A DNA stretch of 64,000 bases from Ruminococcus flavefaciens (GTDB lineage: Bacteria; Bacillota; Clostridia; Oscillospirales; Ruminococcaceae). The DNA lies in NCBI RefSeq assembly GCF_900116855.1, contig NZ_UETD01000009.1:62001-126000 (forward strand). The letters run 5' to 3'. Shown here one piece after another: positions 26,237 through 34,185 of this stretch. A program made the position numbers and the translations under genes. The notes beneath the pieces are model-generated. The model did not search any database. It was not told where the DNA came from and saw nothing but the letters and a program-made list of their open reading frames with translations. Each line of letters opens with the position of its first letter. Position 1 is the stretch's first letter.

Positions 26237-26274
26237 ATATTTCACCTCTGTAAATATTAAATCGGTATGAGAAT

Positions 26275-26303
26275 ATTATAGCTTTATAAATCTACTTTGT
26301 CAA
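26275..26303 (-). promoter_or_regulatory. Promoter of the GCS2-like gene
   Basis: Minus-strand TTGACA (26298-26303), 17 bases, TATAAT (26275-26280): consensus strength. Confidence 0.85.
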
Positions 26304-26325
26304 TAAGTTTTGTAAGAATAAGATA

Positions 26326-26354
26326 TTGACATATTCTTTAGCCTGTTATATAAT
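26326..26354 (+). promoter_or_regulatory. Promoter of tcdA
   Basis: TTGACA (26326-26331), 17 bases, TATAAT (26349-26354). A palindrome TATTAT-ATCG-ATAATA at 26358-26373 covers the expected start site and could be an operator. Confidence 0.85.
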
Positions 26355-26396
26355 CATATTATATCGATAATATTACTATGTTAAAAGGTGAGCATT

Positions 26397-27152
26397 ATGT
26401 TGAATCAGTTTTCAAGAACACAGCTTCTTTTAGGACGTGAGGGAATGAATAAGCTTGCAGATGCAAGGGTGGCAGTATTCGGTATCGGCGGTGTAGGCGG
26501 ATACGTCTGCGAAGCTCTTGTGAGAAGCGGTGTATATAAATTCGACCTTATTGACGATGATAAGGTCTGTCTTACAAATCTCAACCGCCAGATAATCGCC
26601 ACAAGAAAAACAGTGGGAAAGTACAAGGCAGATGTCATGGCTGAACGAATGAAAGAGATAAATCCCGATGCGGATATCCGTATACACAAGTGCTTCTTCC
26701 TTCCCGAAAACGAAGATGAGTTCCCATTCGGAGAGTACGATTATATTGTCGATGCAGTCGATACCGTTACGGCAAAACTTGCTCTTGTTATGAAGGCACA
26801 GGAGCTTCATATCCCTATTATCAGCAGTATGGGTGCAGGCAACAAGCTTGACCCGTCTGCGTTTCGCGTTGCGGATATATACGATACAAGAATGTGTCCC
26901 CTTGCAAAGGTAATGCGTATAGAGTGCCGCAAGCGCAGGGTAAGGAAGCTGAAGGTCGTATACTCCGAGGAAAAGCCTACTCGCCCTATCGAGGATATGT
27001 CCATATCCTGCCGTACACACTGTATCTGTCCTCCGGGAGCACAGCATAAATGCACAGAGCGCCGTGATATCCCCGGAAGCACAGCTTTTGTGCCGTCTGT
27101 CGCCGGACTTATAATTGCAGGCGAGGTCATAAAGGATATATGCAAGGCATAG
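26397..27152 (+). CDS. tcdA: tRNA threonylcarbamoyladenosine dehydratase
   Basis: A 251-residue E1/ThiF-like enzyme that cyclises t6A37 of ANN-decoding tRNAs to ct6A using ATP. Visible features: 'FSRTQLLLGREGMNKLADA', the ATP loop 'VAVFGIGGVGGYVCEALVRSG', 'DDDKVCLTNLNRQI' and the TcdA-typical 'SSMGAGNKLDPSAFRV' plus 'CPLAKVMR'. The length matches TcdA rather than MoeB or MccB. ATG after AAAGGTG; the upstream GTG is rejected. Confidence 0.92.
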   Translation: MLNQFSRTQLLLGREGMNKLADARVAVFGIGGVGGYVCEALVRSGVYKFDLIDDDKVCLTNLNRQIIATRKTVGKYKADVMAERMKEINPDADIRIHKCFFLPENEDEFPFGEYDYIVDAVDTVTAKLALVMKAQELHIPIISSMGAGNKLDPSAFRVADIYDTRMCPLAKVMRIECRKRRVRKLKVVYSEEKPTRPIEDMSISCRTHCICPPGAQHKCTERRDIPGSTAFVPSVAGLIIAGEVIKDICKA

Positions 27153-27192
27153 TATATAGTGTATACCTATAATCAGTAATGGATTTTTTGCA

Positions 27193-27222
27193 TTGGACAA
27201 ACCTGCCGCTCCGTGATATAAT
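27193..27222 (+). promoter_or_regulatory. Promoter of small peptide 1
   Basis: TTGGAC (27193-27198), 18 bases, TATAAT (27217-27222). The -35 flank ATTGGACAAA is identical in the promoter of peptide 2. Confidence 0.75.
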
Positions 27223-27253
27223 AAAGTCACACCAAACGAAAGGAGCGGTGGGA

Positions 27254-27373
27254 ATGAAAAAAAGAATATCCTGTATGCTTGGTATGCTCCGCTCCATCGT
27301 GAAAGGAACAGACCGAATGTGCAGCAGATCACGATGTTACACAGGAAAACAAATATTAGCTGAAAGCATTTAG
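27254..27373 (+). CDS. Small peptide 1 (39 aa), paralogue of peptide 2
   Basis: A 39-residue, basic, cysteine-containing peptide. It has its own promoter 31 bases upstream and an AAAGGAG ribosome binding site, so translation is likely. Residues 1-28 align without gaps to peptide 2: both have RS at 13-14, two aliphatic residues, T at 19, an acidic residue at 20, RM at 21-22 and RC at 27-28. It carries an 11-residue C-terminal extension absent from peptide 2. No signal peptide is obvious. The family was not recognised; possibilities include a regulatory or signalling peptide, a RiPP precursor or a toxin. Confidence 0.65.
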   Translation: MKKRISCMLGMLRSIVKGTDRMCSRSRCYTGKQILAESI

Positions 27374-27413
27374 TGTACAACCTCCTAAACAATACATTTA
27401 AATGAAACTATAA

Positions 27414-27447
27414 AACAGCTTCTTCTATAATGAAGAGGCTGTTTTTT
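27414..27447 (+). terminator. Terminator of small peptide 1
   Basis: A 12-bp stem AACAGCTTCTTC/GAAGAGGCTGTT (one G-U pair) is followed by TTTTTT. Confidence 0.85.
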
Positions 27448-27520
27448 ACGGTGTGAAACGGTTGCTGAAAAATCTTCCGGTATATAGCCTGTTTTTATAG
27501 CTTCCGATAAATCATTGGGA

Positions 27521-27550
27521 TTGGACAAAGCATAAAATACAGGTTATAAT
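27521..27550 (+). promoter_or_regulatory. Promoter of small peptide 2
   Basis: TTGGAC (27521-27526), 18 bases, TATAAT (27545-27550): same boxes, flank and spacing as the peptide 1 promoter. Confidence 0.75.
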
Positions 27551-27583
27551 ATATACATACCACACAGGAAAGGAGCTGCACAA

Positions 27584-27670
27584 ATGGTAACAGGTAAGAA
27601 TTCCATACAGCACATTTTCCGCTCGGTACTCATTTGTACAGAGCGGATGTGGAAAGCCGGACGATGTTGA
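27584..27670 (+). CDS. Small peptide 2 (28 aa), paralogue of peptide 1
   Basis: A 28-residue ORF preceded by AAAGGAG and its own TTGGAC/TATAAT promoter. The motif RS-[IV]-[VL]-x-x-T-[DE]-RM-x4-RC is shared with peptide 1, and here the stop follows the final Cys directly. Two separate units, each with promoter, ribosome binding site and the same peptide register, make chance ORFs unlikely. Function unknown; too short for most gene callers. Confidence 0.65.
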   Translation: MVTGKNSIQHIFRSVLICTERMWKAGRC

Positions 27671-27685
27671 TAAAATATTGCTCCA

Positions 27686-27868
27686 ATGAAAAATATGTGC
27701 CATAAAAAAATTATAAAGATATCAGTTATGATATTAAGAAGTTTCATTAGCTTAATAAGAAAAATGTTTGAAAGTGAGATGTATTCCATTCGTACAGAAT
27801 CAGGGACTGTGGTATTTCAGCCCGAAGCATTTTCGGAAAATGATATCATAGATGATAAAAAGAGATAA
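27686..27868 (+). CDS. Small ORF after peptide 2 (60 aa)
   Basis: A 60-residue ORF starting 15 bases after the peptide 2 stop, without a strong ribosome binding site. Its N-terminal half is a basic amphipathic helix with 'ILRSFISLIRKMFES', loosely matching the RS-x6-[RK]M register of the two upstream peptides. The C-terminal half is acidic and ends before a strong terminator. It may be a third, diverged member translated from the same transcript, or a chance ORF. Confidence 0.4.
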   Translation: MKNMCHKKIIKISVMILRSFISLIRKMFESEMYSIRTESGTVVFQPEAFSENDIIDDKKR

Positions 27869-27912
27869 AAAAATCCACCGGAGCTTCCATCAGGTCCCGG
27901 TGGATTTTTTCT
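27867..27912 (+). terminator. Terminator of the peptide 2 unit
   Basis: Stem AAATCCACC/GGTGGATTT (extended by CGG/CCG) followed by T6. The preceding A-run makes it usable on the minus strand as well. Confidence 0.85.
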
Positions 27913-27946
27913 TGCTGAATTGCCAGCTGTATAAGCATTACAGCAA

Positions 27947-27977
27947 TGGTCTGCGCTTTTTGTCATTCAGTTTTTCT
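27947..27977. repeat. 31-bp direct repeat, copy 2
   Basis: Identical to 24560-24590, but the pairing left arm of the terminator is missing here, so this is a half terminator. Confidence 0.9.
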
Positions 27978-28173
27978 CCGCACGTTCACGCAGGGCTTTG
28001 CGGCGCTGACGCTCCGCCTCCTCCCTCTGTGCAGTGCGCTCCTGCTCTCTCCTGAGCTGCTCGCTGTAATATGCCTCCTCAGCTACCGACTTTTTCTTCC
28101 TCAGGGCAAATACCACAACAAGAAGAACAACGGCGACTGCTGCCGCAACAGCGATAATAACAGGCATTGGCAT
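27967..28173 (-). CDS. Small membrane protein with charged helix
   Basis: A 68-residue protein: one N-terminal membrane helix (about residues 4-23, 'VIIAVAAAVAVVLLVVVFAL') and a highly charged Arg/Glu helix likely to form a coiled coil in the cytoplasm. AAAGGAGG precedes the ATG. The last codons lie in the 31-bp repeat. The family was not recognised; its layout resembles small membrane-tethered scaffold peptides. Confidence 0.65.
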   Translation of the reverse strand: MPMPVIIAVAAAVAVVLLVVVFALRKKKSVAEEAYYSEQLRREQERTAQREEAERQRRKALRERAEKN

Positions 28174-28344
28174 GACTTTTACCTCCTTTGTGAAAAGATG
28201 ACTCTCCGTAATATGCTAATTAAATTTTACCACTTTATGAAGCTTCATTCAACCAGTAAAAATACCGAAATTACTTCTCCCCCATTGTACATATCGTACA
28301 ACGTCCGCTTAAAGCGTTCAGAAGAACTGCTGTCTTAATATTCT

Positions 28345-28409
28345 TTAAGGTAAGTGTTAAGAAATCTTAAGATTACATGAAGCGGAAATACAGATTAGCG
28401 GTTTATAAT
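28345..28409 (+). promoter_or_regulatory. Activator-type promoter of the efflux operon
   Basis: Three direct TTAAG repeats at 28345, 28357 and 28367 (12- and 10-base steps) precede a TATAAT (28404-28409) that lacks a good -35 box. This layout suits an OmpR-family response regulator such as the one encoded downstream. The gap 28174-28443 holds nothing else recognisable. Confidence 0.55.
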
Positions 28410-28443
28410 ATGCTCATAACAACAAACCACGGAGGGATATGAA

Positions 28444-30105
28444 ATGGGAAAACATAAAGCAAGAACAGCTGTTATATGCATATGCGGAGCTGCCGCATTA
28501 TCACTGGGAGGTATGGCGGTATACAGCGCTTTCGGGTCAGCACCCGAAACTGCTGCCGCTCAGCATACAGTTGCCGTTGAGAGAATGGACATAAAGCAGT
28601 ACGTTACCGTTTCCGGCACCGTCGGCAGCAGCAATGTCTCCTCTGTCAGCAGCAATGCCGTAAACACCAAGGTCAGAGAAGTAAAGGTCAAGGTGGGCGA
28701 CAGAGTGAAAAAAGGCGACGTTATCGCCGTCCTTGACGATAAGGACCTTCAGGAGCAGCTCTCAGCAGCGGAAAAACAGCTGGAGAATACTGCCGCAAGA
28801 AATGACATCGACCTCAAAGCTGCTCAGCGAATGTATGACAATGCAGTCTCGGACAAGGCTGAAAAGACCGCAAGGAGCAGCCGTCTGGTCTCAGAGGCAA
28901 AGGACTCGTACAGCAAGGCTCTTGCTCAGCAGCAGGAGACCTCCGACAGCTACAATAACGCTGTGAATGACAGGATATACAAGTCAGGGCTGACCGAACA
29001 GGCTGCTCAGCAGGCTGAGGAGGCAGCAGCATACGCTGCGGAGCTGAAAGCTGCCTCCGACGCCGCAAAGTCAGAATACGCAGCTCTGAAAGCCGACTTC
29101 GACAGACTGACTGCCGACGAGGGAGCTTCTCCCGAGGAGACAGCTGCCGCTAAGGAAGCCTGTGACAGGGCGTCATCGGCTGCCGATGATGCCGCCGATG
29201 CTCTTGCAGAGGCACAGGCTCATGCAAAAGAGCTTGCCGCAGCAGCACAGAAATACTCAGGCGAGCTGTCCGACGCCATAATAGAGGAAAAGGAGCTGAA
29301 AAGCGCTCTTTCCGCCGCAGACCGTCTCGCAGATGAAGCAAGGACAGCTGTGTCATCTGCATCAGATGCAAAAGCCGATACAGATGAGACCATTTCAGGG
29401 GATATTGCCGCAAAAGCGGATGTGCTCAAAACAACAGGCTTATCCGCAGAGGATATGCTGTCAGAGCCAACGCGCAAAGTTGCGGAGCTGAAACGCAGTA
29501 TCGGGGAATGCACAGTAAGAGCGGACTGCGATGGTATTATAACTGCCGTCAATGTAAAGGACGGCGAACTGTACAGCGGAGGCGCTATTGCTGTTGTACA
29601 AGACGACAGCAGCTTTATCGTTTCCGCATCGGCAGACCAGTTCGATATCGCCAAGCTGAGCAAGGATCAGAACACGGAGATAACTGTCAGTGCTGTCAGC
29701 CATGATGTTTACAGCGGAAAGCTCAGCTTCGTGGCACCTACTCCGAGCCAGCCTTCTCTTACGGAACCCGGCGGAAATGCAAGTACAACTGACTATGCGC
29801 TAAAGGCAGACTTCATCCTTCAGCCCGAAGGGCTTCGTATCGGTATGACTGCCAAGCTGAATATAATCACCGCGGAAAAGTCCGATGTGCTGGCTGTTCC
29901 CGATAACTGCATCATCACCGACACTGACGGCAGCAGCTACATAAACATCTCCACAGACGGCAAGAACTCTGAAAAGGTCGCCGTGGAAACCGGTATAAGC
30001 AACGACTACTACACAGAGATATCGGGCAGCGGCATAACCGAGGATACAAAGGTCATCGTTCCATCCGACAGCGATAAGAACAGCGGCTCAGAACTGTTCT
30101 ATTGA
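28444..30105 (+). CDS. Efflux adaptor (MacA/HlyD family)
   Basis: A 553-residue membrane-fusion adaptor. Membrane anchor at about residues 8-30; the first half of a lipoyl-like domain at about 45-100 ('YVTVSGTVGSSNVSSVSS', 'VKVKVGDRVKKGDVIAVLDD'); a very long Ala-rich coiled coil (about 100-340); the second lipoyl half ('RADCDGIITAVNVKDGELY'); and a C-terminal beta domain. It is longer than MacA (about 370) because of the extended hairpin. In Gram-positives such adaptors (YknX-like) work with MacB-type ABC proteins, encoded next. First gene of a five-gene region with ATPase, permease, response regulator and kinase. Confidence 0.88.
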   Translation: MGKHKARTAVICICGAAALSLGGMAVYSAFGSAPETAAAQHTVAVERMDIKQYVTVSGTVGSSNVSSVSSNAVNTKVREVKVKVGDRVKKGDVIAVLDDKDLQEQLSAAEKQLENTAARNDIDLKAAQRMYDNAVSDKAEKTARSSRLVSEAKDSYSKALAQQQETSDSYNNAVNDRIYKSGLTEQAAQQAEEAAAYAAELKAASDAAKSEYAALKADFDRLTADEGASPEETAAAKEACDRASSAADDAADALAEAQAHAKELAAAAQKYSGELSDAIIEEKELKSALSAADRLADEARTAVSSASDAKADTDETISGDIAAKADVLKTTGLSAEDMLSEPTRKVAELKRSIGECTVRADCDGIITAVNVKDGELYSGGAIAVVQDDSSFIVSASADQFDIAKLSKDQNTEITVSAVSHDVYSGKLSFVAPTPSQPSLTEPGGNASTTDYALKADFILQPEGLRIGMTAKLNIITAEKSDVLAVPDNCIITDTDGSSYINISTDGKNSEKVAVETGISNDYYTEISGSGITEDTKVIVPSDSDKNSGSELFY

Positions 30106-30117
30106 TGGGGGTGCAGC

Positions 30118-30852
30118 ATGAACAGAAATACGGTCATCGACCTTAAAAACATATACAAGCGCTTCTATGTGGGGACTCCCAATGAGCTGGAGATACTTCA
30201 CGGCATAGACCTGACAGTCAACAGGGGCGAATTTGTGTCCATAGTGGGAGCTTCAGGCTCTGGCAAATCCACACTCATGAATATCATCGGTGCTCTGGAC
30301 CGCCCCTCCCTCGGCTCGTATACCCTCAACGGCACGGATATCTGCTCCGCTAAGGACGGAGAGCTCTCTCACATACGCAACAGGGAGATCGGCTTCGTTT
30401 TCCAGACCTACAACCTCATACCGCGAAACTCCGCACTGAAAAATGTGGAGCTGCCAATGATGTATGCCCGTATGGGAAGCCGCTCACGAAAGAAAAGGGC
30501 AGCAGAGCTGCTGGAAATGGTGGGCATGAAGGAGAGAATGAAGCACACTCCCGATGAGCTTTCGGGCGGTCAGAAGCAGCGTGTAGCCATTGCCCGTGCT
30601 CTGGCAAATGAGCCCTCAATCATCCTCGCAGACGAGCCCACAGGCGCTCTCGACTCATCAACAGGACGCATGATAATGGACCTTTTCCATAAGCTCCACC
30701 GCGAAAAGGGCATAACTATTATCCTCATCACCCACTCGAACGAGCTGGCTGAGAAAACAGAAAGAGTCCTCACCCTTATGGACGGCAGGATCATTTCCGA
30801 AAGGAGGGGCAGCGCTTATGCTGAAAGACAATATTCTCCTTGCACTCAATGA
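30118..30852 (+). CDS. MacB-type ABC transporter ATP-binding protein
   Basis: A 244-residue LolD/MacB-family ATPase. Walker A 'GASGSGKSTLMNIIGALDRP', Q-loop 'FVFQTYNLIPR', signature 'LSGGQKQRVAIARAL' and Walker B 'ILADEPTGALDS' are intact. Twelve bases after the adaptor, and its last 35 bases overlap the permease start. Energises extrusion of a peptide, antibiotic or lipid; substrate unknown. Confidence 0.93.
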   Translation: MNRNTVIDLKNIYKRFYVGTPNELEILHGIDLTVNRGEFVSIVGASGSGKSTLMNIIGALDRPSLGSYTLNGTDICSAKDGELSHIRNREIGFVFQTYNLIPRNSALKNVELPMMYARMGSRSRKKRAAELLEMVGMKERMKHTPDELSGGQKQRVAIARALANEPSIILADEPTGALDSSTGRMIMDLFHKLHREKGITIILITHSNELAEKTERVLTLMDGRIISERRGSAYAERQYSPCTQ

Positions 30853-32080
30853 GCTGAAAGCCAACAAAATGCGCTCCCTGCTGACTACACTGGGTATAGT
30901 CATAGGTATAGCTGCCGTCATCACCATAATGATACTGGGCAACGGAATGAAGCGCTATACCGTGGATACCATGAGCAGCCCCGAGTCCCGTCGGGTATAC
31001 TTCTTCCTTATACAGAAAGGACAGGATGACATCAATGACGAGCAGAACTACGATGACAGCGTGAGAGAGATGCGAAACTCCGACCAATATAATGTTAAGA
31101 CCTTTGAGAAGCTTCAGGATAAATTCTCGGACAGGCTCGAGGGCATAATCATGTCATACGACCTCGGTACCATGAAAACAGGCAGCAATGACATCAACAT
31201 CTGCGGCATAAATCCCTGCGGTCTGAAAATGAAAGGCACCATAAATATAGCTGCAGGCAGGGCGATAACTGCCGAGGAATACAGCTCGGGAAAGTCAGTG
31301 ATAATGCTCCCCGACAAGAAGGCGGAAATGCTCTACGGGAGCACCGAAAACGCCCTCGGCAAGACCCTCGAATGCCGCAAGGACAACAGCTTCTTCAACT
31401 ACACTGTCGTAGGCGTCTACCACAAGGAGAAGGAGTCGATGATGCAGGATATGCTGTTCGGCTCAACAGGCGAGCCTGCTTTCGTACCATACGATAACGC
31501 TTCACAGAAGCCTGTCGCGGAGAGCTGCTTCACAGACTTCTGTGCCCTTGCCAAAAAGGACACTGATCTCAACAAGCTTGAAAAAGACCTTGAAAACTAT
31601 ATCAACACCGAGTTCTACAAGGACAATGACGCTTACAAGGCAGATGTGCTGGTACTTCAGGAGGCTCTGGACTCCGTGGCTATGATAATCAGCATCATGA
31701 AGCTGGTGCTCATGGCTATCGCCGCAATATCCCTCGTAGTAGGCGGTATCGGCGTCATGAACATCATGGTGGTGTCCATAACCGAGAGGACAAGAGAGAT
31801 AGGCACCCGCAAGGCGCTGGGCGCTACAAACGGAAATATCCGCACACAGTTTCTCATCGAGGCTATTATGATATGTATGCTTGGCTGTACAGTAGGAGTG
31901 GGGACAGGTCTCCTGCTGGGCAAGCTCATGAGCTCTCTCATGGGCATAAGCGGCAGCGCCGAGGCATCCTCCATAATCATCAGCGTTGGCTTCTCAATGC
32001 TGTTCGGATTATTCTTCGGATACTATCCTGCAAGCAAGGCCGCTAAAATGAATCCCATAGACGCCCTGAGATACGAATGA
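30818..32080 (+). CDS. MacB/FtsX-type ABC transporter permease
   Basis: A 420-residue permease with the MacB layout: one N-terminal helix (about residues 22-45, 'LTTLGIVIGIAAVITIM'), a large extracytoplasmic domain (about 50-285) and three C-terminal helices. The last part has the FtsX block 'VGGIGVMNIMVVSITERTRE' and 'ALGATNGNIRTQFLIEA'. Works with the preceding ATPase and adaptor as a mechanotransmission-type exporter. The start overlaps the ATPase gene and has GGAGGGG upstream. Confidence 0.93.
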   Translation: MLKDNILLALNELKANKMRSLLTTLGIVIGIAAVITIMILGNGMKRYTVDTMSSPESRRVYFFLIQKGQDDINDEQNYDDSVREMRNSDQYNVKTFEKLQDKFSDRLEGIIMSYDLGTMKTGSNDINICGINPCGLKMKGTINIAAGRAITAEEYSSGKSVIMLPDKKAEMLYGSTENALGKTLECRKDNSFFNYTVVGVYHKEKESMMQDMLFGSTGEPAFVPYDNASQKPVAESCFTDFCALAKKDTDLNKLEKDLENYINTEFYKDNDAYKADVLVLQEALDSVAMIISIMKLVLMAIAAISLVVGGIGVMNIMVVSITERTREIGTRKALGATNGNIRTQFLIEAIMICMLGCTVGVGTGLLLGKLMSSLMGISGSAEASSIIISVGFSMLFGLFFGYYPASKAAKMNPIDALRYE

Positions 32081-32092
32081 TAACTCTTTACG

Positions 32093-32121
32093 TTGCAAAA
32101 ACTTGATTTCCATGATATAAT
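32093..32121 (+). promoter_or_regulatory. Promoter of the two-component genes
   Basis: TTGCAA (32093-32098), 17 bases, TATAAT (32116-32121). A leader hairpin GAGGTCACTT/AAGTGGCCTC lies at 32161-32185, before the ribosome binding site. Confidence 0.75.
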
Positions 32122-32217
32122 ACATATACAGCATTGATAACTGTGTCAATGCGCTCAATAGAGGTCACTTTCATGAAGTGGCCTCATTCTGACATATACG
32201 GAAGTGAGGAATTCCCT

Positions 32218-32919
32218 ATGACATATAAGATACTCGTTGCCGAGGACGACACCGATATTCAGGAGGTGCTCAGGCTGTACCTTGTGAACTCGGGCTTTGA
32301 GGTGGTCAGCGCATACGACGGAAGCGAAGCCTATGAGCTCATGCTTTCGGAAAAGCCCGACCTTGCCCTGCTGGATATCATGATGCCTGTGATAAACGGC
32401 TATGAACTCACAAAAAAGATACGCGAGATAAGCAATATCCCCATAATCATACTCTCCGCCATGAATGCGGACAGCGATAAGATACTGGGGCTTGACATCG
32501 GCGCCGATGACTATATCACCAAGCCCTTCAATCCGCTGGAGGTCATCGCCCGAATACAGTCAAATCTGCGCAGGAAGTACAAGCTGGACAGCTCCGCCGC
32601 CGAGGAAAACGGCGATATGCTCACAGTGGGCGAGCTGAAGCTGGATACCAAAAAGTTCATACTCTATAAAAACGGCGAGGAGATAATGCTGACCCCTACC
32701 GAATTCAAGATACTGTCCCTCTTTATGGAAAAGCCGGGCATGGTATTCACAAAGGCGCAGATATATCAGCGCATCAACGGCGATTTCTATGAGACCGACG
32801 ACAACACCATGATGGTGCATATCTCAAAGCTCCGCGACAAGCTGGGCGATAACAGCAAATCCCCCACATACATAAAAACAGTGAGAGGACTGGGATACAA
32901 AATTGAAAAAAAGAAATAA
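32218..32919 (+). CDS. OmpR-family response regulator
   Basis: A 233-residue regulator. The receiver domain has the acidic pair 'VAEDDTD', phosphoacceptor Asp53 in 'LALLDIMMP' and the conserved Lys in 'YITKPFNP'; a winged-helix DNA-binding domain covers about residues 135-230 ('LTPTEFKILSLFMEKPGMV', 'VRGLGYKIE'). The start is the ATG after GAGGAATTC, trimming an upstream extension. It overlaps the kinase gene by 17 bases. Likely activates the adjoining efflux operon through the TTAAG repeats. Confidence 0.93.
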   Translation: MTYKILVAEDDTDIQEVLRLYLVNSGFEVVSAYDGSEAYELMLSEKPDLALLDIMMPVINGYELTKKIREISNIPIIILSAMNADSDKILGLDIGADDYITKPFNPLEVIARIQSNLRRKYKLDSSAAEENGDMLTVGELKLDTKKFILYKNGEEIMLTPTEFKILSLFMEKPGMVFTKAQIYQRINGDFYETDDNTMMVHISKLRDKLGDNSKSPTYIKTVRGLGYKIEKKK

Positions 32920-34126
32920 AAAGCCCAAAAGCAGTCTGGTGATCTATATCCTCGGCAATCTGCTGGCAATGCTGGTGATCATACTTTTCTCCATTGATAT
33001 GATAAACATTACCTATGATCACTTTGCCAAGAAACAAATAAAGTCTGTATACTTTGAAGTATTTCCCGATGCCACGAAAGAAGAAGAAAAGGCGTTTGAA
33101 GAGGATTATCTTGTGACCGGCATTATGCATTATGAGCCCGCATATTCCGAGCTTTACCGAAAGCTGAACATGAAAATGGCATTATTCAGCAGCTACGCCA
33201 CACTATCGCTCTATATCTTTGTCATAATCATCATTATCCTGTTCGGTATAAAGATCATAATACGGCTCTCAAAGGAGCTGAAAAAGCTGGATCAGGCTCT
33301 TGAGCACTTCTCACAGTCGGCTCTCGTCAATAACGAGCTGTCAGAGATAAACTCAAAGATAAAGGAGTTCAACAACATCTGCGGAAGCTATAACCGCCTC
33401 ATGGAGAAGCTCAAAACCAGCGAGGAGGAGCGGAAACAGCTTGAGGACGAGCAGAGACAGATGATCGCGGATATCTCCCACGATATCAAGACTCCCATAA
33501 CCGTCATGCAGGGCTATGCAAAGGCTATAAGTGACGATATCGTCGACGATGACACAAAGCGGAAGTATCTGGACAGCATATGCCGTAAGTCGGAGACAGT
33601 TGCAGAGCTGGTAAACACCCTCCATGAGTACAGCAAGCTGGAGCATCCCCATTTCGACTTCAATATGGAGGAGGGCGACCTCTGCGAATACCTGCGGAGC
33701 TACCTCGCCATGAAGTATCAGGATCTGGAGCTTGCAGGCTTTGAACTGGAAGCCGAACTTCCCGACGAGGAGATAATGTTCAGCTTCGACCATAAGCAGC
33801 TCAGCCGCGTTTTCGAGAACCTCATCACAAACTCGTACAGGCATAATCCCCCGGGAACTGCCATATATGCCGCTATGAAGGAGTCGGGCAGCGATATCAT
33901 CATCAATATCGGTGACAACGGCAGAGGTATCCCCGAGGAGCTGAGAAAGACCATCTTCGAGCCCTTCGTGGTGGGCAACAAATCCCGAACAGGCACAAAG
34001 GGTTCGGGACTGGGTCTCGCTATCAGCCGCAAGATTGTTGAGGCACATAACGGTACCATCTCCCTCGCAGATGACCCTGAGGGACGTATGAAAACAATGT
34101 ATGAGATAGTCCTTCACAGGGCTTGA
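32903..34126 (+). CDS. Sensor histidine kinase
   Basis: A 407-residue membrane kinase. Helices at about residues 12-32 and 95-117 bracket a small extracellular domain of about 60 residues. A HAMP-like linker and coiled coil are followed by the H-box 'DISHDIKTPITVMQGY', N-box 'NLITNSYRHNPPG', G1 'IGDNGRGIPEEL' and G2 'GTKGSGLGLAIS'. TTG start overlapping the response regulator. The short sensing domain fits a kinase that reads membrane stress or the transporter itself. Confidence 0.92.
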   Translation: MKKRNKKPKSSLVIYILGNLLAMLVIILFSIDMINITYDHFAKKQIKSVYFEVFPDATKEEEKAFEEDYLVTGIMHYEPAYSELYRKLNMKMALFSSYATLSLYIFVIIIIILFGIKIIIRLSKELKKLDQALEHFSQSALVNNELSEINSKIKEFNNICGSYNRLMEKLKTSEEERKQLEDEQRQMIADISHDIKTPITVMQGYAKAISDDIVDDDTKRKYLDSICRKSETVAELVNTLHEYSKLEHPHFDFNMEEGDLCEYLRSYLAMKYQDLELAGFELEAELPDEEIMFSFDHKQLSRVFENLITNSYRHNPPGTAIYAAMKESGSDIIINIGDNGRGIPEELRKTIFEPFVVGNKSRTGTKGSGLGLAISRKIVEAHNGTISLADDPEGRMKTMYEIVLHRA

Positions 34127-34171
34127 AAAAAGGCGCACAAAGGCAGTGGCTCTCCCCTGCCGATGTGCGCC
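34125..34171 (-). terminator. Terminator of the dockerin-like gene
   Basis: GGCGCACA (34132-34139) pairs with TGTGCGCC (34164-34171), with an inner GGCAG/CTGCC pair and a T7 tail on the minus strand. Confidence 0.85.
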
Positions 34172-34185
34172 GTTATGTATTTCAT

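Noticed and set aside
26397..27152. MccB/RiPP adenylating enzyme acting on the nearby small peptides
   Set aside because: The ThiF-like protein has TcdA-specific blocks (SSMGAGNKLDP, CPLAK) and TcdA length; a housekeeping tRNA role is more likely. Adjacency alone is not evidence.
26430..27392. 320-codon minus-strand open frame over tcdA
   Set aside because: The sequence is cysteine/tyrosine-rich nonsense with no domain, and the plus strand encodes an unambiguous TcdA.
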